NCBI RefSeq assembly: GCF_000499385.1
Contig: NW_013651703.1
Span: forward strand, 8,837 to 23,240
Origin: Eimeria necatrix
Lineage: Eukaryota; Apicomplexa; Conoidasida; Eucoccidiorida; Eimeriidae
DNA length: 14,404 bases
Direction of reading: 5' to 3'
Shown piece after piece: positions 9,228-14,404 of this stretch (positions are counted from its first letter, which is position 1; each line of letters starts with the position of its first letter). Both the position numbers and the translations under genes were made by a program. Below the pieces are notes generated by a model. That model did not search any database. It had not been told where the DNA came from and saw nothing but the letters and a program-made list of their open reading frames with translations.

Positions 9228-9567
9228 TTTAATTGCCGCACCCGCAGGAATATCAACAACATCAGCAGCAGCAAAGGTAGTAGCTTTCGCAGCAGCAACA
9301 GCAGGCCCAGCAGCAGCAGCAACAGCAGCAGCTCTAGCAGCAGCAGAAAGCTATCAGCAACAGAAGCAGCAGCACTAGCAGCAGCAGCAGCAACAGCGGC
9401 AGAAAAACAGCAGCACCAGCCACCGCAGCAGCAAAAAGGCAACTCCGACCCATCTATCGAAAAGACACTTTCCTAGCCAGCAGCAGCAGCAGCACAAGCA
9501 GCAGCAGCAGCAGCAGCACAAGCAGCAGCAGCAGCAGCAGCACAAGCAGCAGCAGCATCAGCAGCAC

Positions 9568-9602
<35 letters not shown>

Positions 9603-9840
9603 ACTGACAACTTTATCGACAAGGGACTTTCCGAGAAGGCCGCATGCGAAGCAAAGCGCGAAAAGAGCAGCAGCAGCATCCCAAGGAGCAGCAGAGGTGA
9701 GGATACACCTGAAAGCTGCGGAGCTGCTGCTGCACAAAACCAGCAGCGTGTTAACTGCTGTACATACACTCGGCAGCATTTCCCGTGTCAGCATCAAAGG
9801 CCCCAGGACCAAAGAGCTGCCGATGCCCACAGTCCCAGCT

Positions 9841-9873
<33 letters not shown>

Positions 9874-10176
9874 CAAATGCAGCAGCAGCGGGAGCAGCAG
9901 CAGCAGCAGCGCAAATGCAGCGGCAGCGAGAGCAGCAGCACTGGAGGCGGAGACGCAGCAGCAGCAACAGCACGAGTGCAGCAGCAGTCGCAGAGGTCGC
10001 AGCAGCAGCAGAAATGCAGCAGGAGTCGCAGCAGCAGCAGCAGCAGCAGAAGCAGCACGGAAGCAGCAGCAGTAGCAGCAGATAGGCAACAGCGATGCAC
10101 TAGGATGCAGGCAAAGCAGAAATAGCAGCTGCAGCAGCACAGATGCAGCAGCAGCACAAACCACAACAGCAAACAC

Positions 10177-10224
<48 letters not shown>

Positions 10225-10467
10225 GCAAATGTAGGAGCCAGCGTTGCGTATTTTGTATTAAAAGAGGAAAATGAAATGAGCAGATAAGAAAATTGGAGAG
10301 ACAAATAATGAATTTAATTGTTTAAATTCATTTTAATTAATTTAAATTTAATTAATTAATTTATTTCATTAAATGGATTATTTTGTTTTCCTACAAATAA
10401 GCCCCGCGAGAATTGTCTGCAAAAAGAAACAGAGAACGGTCTTCTTGTCATAGTGCAAGTCCCCCGG

Positions 10468-10518
<51 letters not shown>

Positions 10519-10635
10519 GTCTCTGCTGCGCTGCAGGCGGTAGAGATTCAGGCCTTGGACCAGCGAGCACAGCAGCAGCAACAGCGAAGACAGGAAAAAC
10601 AGAACCCAGTAGCTGCTGCCGCAGTAAGGAACCTG

Positions 10636-10688
<53 letters not shown>

Positions 10689-10982
10689 CACCGACAGCAT
10701 GCATACCCTTTGCTGCTGCAGCAAGCAGCAGCAAGCTCGAAAAGGCAAAAAAAAACCAAAAAAAGGGGAAAAAAGATGAGAATAAATTGGAAAGGAGGGA
10801 GCAAAGATATAGAAAAAAAAAGAAAAAAAGGAAAAAAGAAAAAGGAGAAAAGAAAAAAAGAAAAAAAGCAAAAAAGAAAAAAAAGCCAAAAATGGCCAAA
10901 CTCGCCAAAAAAAGAGCCAAAAAGGGGAAAGGAAGGGGAAAAGAAGAAGAAAAAATAAAAGAATAAAAAGAAATAAAAGAAA

Positions 10983-11019
<37 letters not shown>

Positions 11020-11360
11020 AATAATAAAAAGATATAAAGGGATTAAAAAAAATAAAAACAAAAAAGAAATAAAAGGCAAAAAAGGCCCAAAAAGGCTAAA
11101 AATGAGCCAAAAAAAGGGGAGAAAAGAACAACCAAATGAACAAAAAGAAACCGAAAAGAAATAAATGAAAAAGAATCAAAAAAGAATTAAAAAGAATTAA
11201 AAAGAATTAAAAATAAATAAAATAAAATAAAACAAAATAAATTAAATTAAAAAAAGAAATATAAACTCACCAGCTGCAGGGGGAAGCCTTTGCCGCCCCT
11301 GACGACTCCGAGGGCCAAATCGGCGGACCAAATTGCCGCGACAATAAACCACTTCTGGAA

Positions 11361-11440
<80 letters not shown>

Positions 11441-11864
11441 AAATAAATAATAAATAAATGAATAAATGAAGTTTGTTGTTCACTTGTCAGTTTTCTCTTT
11501 GCTGAAAAAAGGAGAAAATGCAAATTAAAAACGAGGGAATTAAAGAAAGCAAAAAGACAAAACGGAGATTTAAAAGTCCCAAAAAGATTTAAAAGAAATA
11601 AAAAAGAGAAAATAAAAAAGAGAAACAAATAAACCAAAAAGGTCCAAAAAAAAGATTCAAAAAGATCCAAAAAGATCCAAAAAAGATTCCAAAAAGTAAA
11701 AAAGAAATTAAAAAATAAATAAAAATTAAAAAATTAAAAAGAAATAATGCATGTGTCTGACCATGAGTTGGTGTCTCTTCTGCATTTCTCGAAATCTTTT
11801 GGAATTCCTTTTAAAACTTCTTTCTTTTAATTTAATTCTCTTTTCCTTCATTTCCTTCATATCC

Positions 11865-11906
<42 letters not shown>

Positions 11907-12347
11907 CTCCCCACCGCCCCCTCGGGGGGCCCCCAAGGAGACAAAGGCCTTGCTGCTGCTGTTGCTGCTGTTGCAGTTTCTGCAGCAGCAAATTCCGGCT
12001 CCAGCTGCGTCTCTTTTTCTTCTTCACTTTCCCCACTTTCCTTCACTCGCAGCACCAGGGGGCCCCCCGGGGGCCCCCCTGGGGGCCCCCCTGGGGGCCC
12101 CCCTGGGGGCCCCCCTGGGGGCCCCCCTGGGGGCCCCCCTGGGGGCCCCCGCGGGGGCCCCCCTCGGGGCCCTTTAGGGAGAAACCCAGGGGCCCTTCTG
12201 GGGGCCCCCCTGGGGGCCCCCAAGGGGGCCTCTCCAGGGGGCCCCCCTGGGGGCCCCCTGGGGGGCCCCTGGGGGGGCCCCGGGGGGGCCCCACTGGGGG
12301 GCCCCTCGGGGGGCACGGGGGTACCCTCGTTAACAGGCCCACAACTG

Positions 12348-12393
<46 letters not shown>

Positions 12394-12582
12394 ACAACAC
12401 GGCGCAAAGAGAATATGATGAAGGGCCTCAGCACTTTGGAGGGTTTGGTTTTAAAAGAATAAATAAAAATAAAAATAAAAAAGAAATAAAGAAATAACAA
12501 AAATAAAAAGAGGCAAACCTTTGTCTGCGCAGCAGCAGCAGGCAATTATGAGAGAAGCAGCAACGAGGAGCAGGAACTAAAT

Positions 12583-12636
<54 letters not shown>

Positions 12637-12922
12637 ACAAAAACGAGTAAGAGCGCTTTACCTCTCGTGCAGCAGCTGTCACTTCCCCGCAGCAATTCAC
12701 CAGCAGGAGTATGCCTTGCTGCTGCTGCTGCTGCTGCTTCACACTGGCGCTGCTGCTGCAGCTGCTGCAGCTGCTGCAGCTGCTGCAGCTGCTGCTGCAG
12801 CTGATGCTGCTGGGTTGTGCCAAGCTCCTGGAGGCCTTCTGCTGCGGCCAGCTGCAGCAGGGGCTCTGCGTGTTTGTTTTTGTCCGCGGCCTCGGCCGCA
12901 GCCGCAGCAGCAGCAGCAGCAA

Positions 12923-12957
<35 letters not shown>

Positions 12958-13128
12958 GCTGCGCTGCGCTCGCGGCGCAGCCGCTGGTACTGCTTTATAG
13001 TTTGCTTCACAGCCACTGACAGCACCAGCACCAGCAGCAGCACCAGCAGCCAAGAAGGCAAACAGTAATTCAAAATAACTCCCAAAGAAACTCCCACTAG
13101 CTGCGCGGGAGCCAAAAATATCACCTGC

Positions 13129-13168
<40 letters not shown>

Positions 13169-13192
13169 GTTGGCAGGGGTTGGGTGCACCGC

Positions 13193-13224
<32 letters not shown>

Positions 13225-13488
13225 GTTCGCAGCAGCAGCAGCAGCACAGCAGCAGCAGCTGCAATGCAGACTAGACATCGTGAGGCGTCAGCAGCAGCAG
13301 CAGCAACACTGCGACCAGCAGCAGCAGCACGAGCAGCAGCAGCATGACAAGCAGCAGCAGCAGCTGCACCACCCCTCCAGCTGCTGTAGCACCCCCTGCT
13401 GCAGCAGCAGCAGCAGCAGCAATCCCCGTAGCACCCCTAGCACTTCCAGCAGCCGCAGAAACACCAGCAGCACCCCCATAATCCGCAG

Positions 13489-13528
<40 letters not shown>

Positions 13529-13700
13529 CCAGGTCAAGGTCCACAAGGGCTCTATCGGCAAAAGAATAATACATCTTGAACAGCAGCAAAAAGCCCCCTC
13601 AGCACCCCCAGCAGCAGCAGCAGCAGCAGCAGCAGCACAGCCTCTCCCGCAGCAACCCGGGCACCCCCAGAAGCCCCAAAAACACCAGCAGCACCAGCAT

Positions 13701-13734
<34 letters not shown>

Positions 13735-13876
13735 CCAGATCGAGGTCGACGAGGGCTCTGTCTGCGAAAGGATGCTTCTTGAACAGCAGCAAAAAGCCCC
13801 CTCAGCACCCCCAGCAGCAGCAGCAGCAGCACAGCCTCTCCCGCAGCAACCCGGGCACCCCCAGCAGCCCCGAAAA

Positions 13877-13937
<61 letters not shown>

Positions 13938-14105
13938 CCAGATCGAGGTCGACGAGGGCTCTGTCTGCGAAAGGATGTTTTTTAAACAGCAGCAAAAGAG
14001 TTCCTCCAGCAACTCCGCCGCACATCAGCGCCTGCGACAGCGCCGTGGCTGTGTGCGCCTCGAAGCCCATGACCAGTGCCAAGACTGGCACGTAAATGGA
14101 GCCTC
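8736..14105 (-). CDS. TauE/SafE-family membrane transporter, eight exons, 5' end beyond window
   Basis: Predicted multi-pass permease of the family that includes bacterial sulfite/organosulfonate exporters and plant/protist homologues; its substrate here is unknown. Exons in transcript order: 14105-13939, 13124-12662, 12045-11915, 11354-11271, 10632-10395, 9838-9612, 9140-9062, 8797-8736 (TAG). All phases match, giving 482 codons plus stop. Family landmarks: GSIYVPVLALVMGFEAHTA and ALSQALMCGG (1-30), HPFADRALVDLDL (43-55) continuing into VIFLAPAQLVGVSLG, CLPSWLLVLLLVLVL, and a long Gln/Ala/Glu-rich loop (about 108-253). Then KWFIVAAIWSADLALG, VPYCGSSYWVLFFLSSLLLL, an Ala run, GDLHYDKKTV, TILAGLISGTVGIGSSLVLG, CSSSSAAFRCIL, APWDAAAALFALCF, VSKYKADNLVVLFLIIII and the family-like C-terminus GQHFRGPCS. 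The GGGG/GIGGG glycine motifs are relaxed (GGS, GIGSS). The third exon's limits and the second exon's 3' end are least certain. A start and any first exons lie past 14404. Confidence 0.88.
8798..9061 (-). other. Last transporter intron, CAG on the sense strand (exception)
   Basis: The donor is GTTG|GTAAGC. Unlike most introns here, the sense strand carries CAG (plus-strand CTG/CTT tract 8953-9050), but it is next to the donor. A T-rich stretch of about 100 nt separates it from the acceptor CTGCAG|CTGCTGG. Confidence 0.8.
9141..9152. promoter_or_regulatory. Variant palindrome forming the 3' splice site of a transporter exon
   Basis: On the sense (minus) strand the intron ends GTGTACGTACAG directly before GTCAGCAAGTAC of the exon starting at 9140. 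It is the repeated palindrome with the final C changed to G, which creates the acceptor AG. Confidence 0.6.
9447..9476 (-). repeat. Degenerate copy of an exon tail inside the following intron
   Basis: This 30-bp segment aligns with the last part of the exon ending at 9612 (plus-strand 9606-9635) with about 22 matches. The shared words include TATCGA and ACTTTCC. The copy has an in-frame stop and has lost the GT donor. It resembles the exon-tail duplication at 13528-13938 but is older or more decayed. The match is short and could be chance. Confidence 0.5.
9479..9600. repeat. 24-bp minisatellite of CACAAG plus six CAG units (intronic)
   Basis: CACAAG starts at 9493, 9517, 9541 and 9565, exactly 24 bp apart, with CAG triplets between and one CAT interruption. 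It lies in the transporter intron 9141-9611, just downstream of the donor at 9611. Confidence 0.9.
9839..10394 (-). other. Transporter intron rich in CTG (sense)
   Basis: The donor is TTATTT|GTAGGA. The first part is AT-rich. Most of the remainder is CTG-type on the sense strand, including the plus-strand CAG tract 10179-10220. The acceptor CTGCAG|CTGGG ends the final tract (plus-strand 9841-9872). Confidence 0.85.
10633..11270 (-). other. Transporter intron with long polypyrimidine sense strand
   Basis: The donor CTG|GTGAGT is canonical. Plus-strand 10740-11260 is almost entirely purine/A-rich, with AAAT repeats at about 10985-11022, so the transcript is T/C-rich. The acceptor CTTCAG|GTTCC follows a CTG tract (plus-strand CAG 10636-10688). 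Confidence 0.85.
11355..11914 (-). other. Transporter intron ending in a TTTA microsatellite
   Basis: The donor GCG|GTGGGG is followed at once by a CTG tract (plus-strand CAG 11866-11905). The acceptor-side end is a TTTA tract (plus-strand AATA repeats, about 11359-11448) that runs to TTCCAG|AAGTGG. The exon it precedes, 11354-11271, fits the family and phase exactly. Confidence 0.75.
12046..12661 (-). other. Transporter intron with GGGGGCCCCC 12-bp tandem repeat
   Basis: The donor is AGAG|GTAAAG, followed by a long CTG tract on the sense strand (plus-strand CAG 12581-12635). Plus-strand 12057-12315 is GGGGCCCC block 3. At about 12068-12152 it is a regular tandem array of unit TGGGGGCCCCCC (12 bp, about seven copies). 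The acceptor GCGAG|TGAAGG directly after this block is chosen for phase and for the acidic coding that follows, and is uncertain. Confidence 0.55.
13528..13938 (-). repeat. Two extra copies of the exon tail plus intron, period about 205 bp
   Basis: The tail of the transporter exon that ends at 13939 (copy A) recurs in the following intron. Copy B ends at 13736 and copy C at 13530, offsets of 203 and 206 bp. Each copy keeps a GT donor followed by a CTG tract. B encodes LLFKKHPFADRALVDLDL, identical in protein to A with three silent changes in FKK. C encodes LLFKMYYSFADRALVDLDL. The spacers between copies are near-identical apart from CTG length, and a more degraded spacer copy lies at about 13380-13500. 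B and C each have an AAG before the conserved block that could act as an in-frame acceptor (42- and 45-nt cassettes). Confidence 0.9.
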
Positions 14106-14317
14106 CTGAGTGGACCAGTGGTCACCCCACAGGACCACTGTGTTGCGGGCCACTTGCTGCGCTGCTGCAGCAGCAGCTGCTGCTGCTGCTGCTGAAAAAG
14201 CGGCAGTTTTTGCTGCTTTTTTGGCCCAAAACGACCCCGCAGCAGCAAAACGCCCAACGCCCAGTTCTTAGCTGCTGCTACTTTTCTACTTTTAGTCTAA
14301 ACTAACTGCTGCGCTCC

Positions 14318-14404
<87 letters not shown>
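14106..14404 (-). other. Presumed transporter intron upstream of the first visible exon, with CAG tract
   Basis: The acceptor CACTCAG|GAGGC at 14106 is required because the frame meets a TGA just upstream. None of the three frames of the remaining sequence resembles the family N-terminus. 14321-14404 is 28 uninterrupted CAG units on the plus strand (CTG on the sense strand), running off the window. Confidence 0.6.

Noticed and set aside
9759..9770. CTGTACATACAC as another member of the palindrome family
   Set aside because: It lies inside a conserved coding exon (SVCTA) and is two bases off the core, so it is probably coincidence.
11726..12497. Gly/Pro-rich ORFs on both strands through 12.0-12.3 kb
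   Set aside because: GGGGGCCCCC tandem repeats give open Gly/Pro/Ala frames on either strand; only the acidic segment 12045-11915 looks coding.
14106..14300. Upstream transporter exon within the last 300 bp
   Set aside because: None of the three minus frames shows the expected glycine-rich membrane segment, and the frame directly before GGS meets a TGA.

Overview
The window looks like nuclear DNA of a coccidian apicomplexan, most likely Eimeria. The grounds are pervasive CAG/CTG trinucleotide tracts in exons, introns and spacers, homopolymeric amino-acid runs inside otherwise conserved proteins, interstitial AGGGTTT telomere-like repeats, and spliced eukaryotic genes. Dense CAG plus telomere-like repeats are a known hallmark of Eimeria genomes. 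The species cannot be fixed from the sequence.

Layout. (1) 479-1684, plus strand: a complete three-exon gene for SF3B6 (SF3b14/p14), the U2 snRNP protein at the branch site. Its reconstructed product is 126 aa and has no homopolymer run, although both introns are made largely of CTG repeats. (2) 1685-4054: an intergenic stretch with an AT-rich flank, CAG tracts, an eight-copy cluster of a GTGTACGTACAC palindrome, a GGGGCCCC-rich block and a 15-bp minisatellite. (3) 4055-5071, minus strand: a single-ORF, 338-aa protein of unknown function with a signal-peptide-like start and about four more hydrophobic segments. (4) 5072-8735: a long spacer with more CAG/CTG, interstitial telomere-like repeats, an AT-rich segment, three clustered palindromes, and a second GGGGCCCC block ending in a 23-bp tandem repeat. 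(5) 8736-14105 and beyond, minus strand: the 3' part (eight exons, 482 codons plus stop) of a TauE/SafE-type membrane transporter gene. Nobody would see it from single ORFs, because its exons of 62-463 nt are separated by repeat-filled introns of 264-814 nt. All exon phases agree once it is assembled. The 5' end lies beyond 14404.

Main observations. CTG, which contains neither AG nor GT, is the orientation usually seen in the introns of both spliced genes, and CTG or TTTA tracts often run right up to the 3' splice site. CAG/GCA orientation is found mostly in exons. In the transporter gene, the tail of one exon is present three times with its 5' splice site. The most distant copy differs over 11 codons only at seven synonymous positions, while the intronic spacers between copies are almost identical. 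A 12-bp palindrome, GTGTACGTACAC, occurs 12 times perfectly plus several variants; one variant copy forms a 3' splice site and one perfect copy sits 15 bp upstream of a start codon.

No tRNA, rRNA, CRISPR array, insertion sequence or prokaryotic signal was recognised. All gene models come from reading the sequence and from remembered protein families; no search or transcript data were available.
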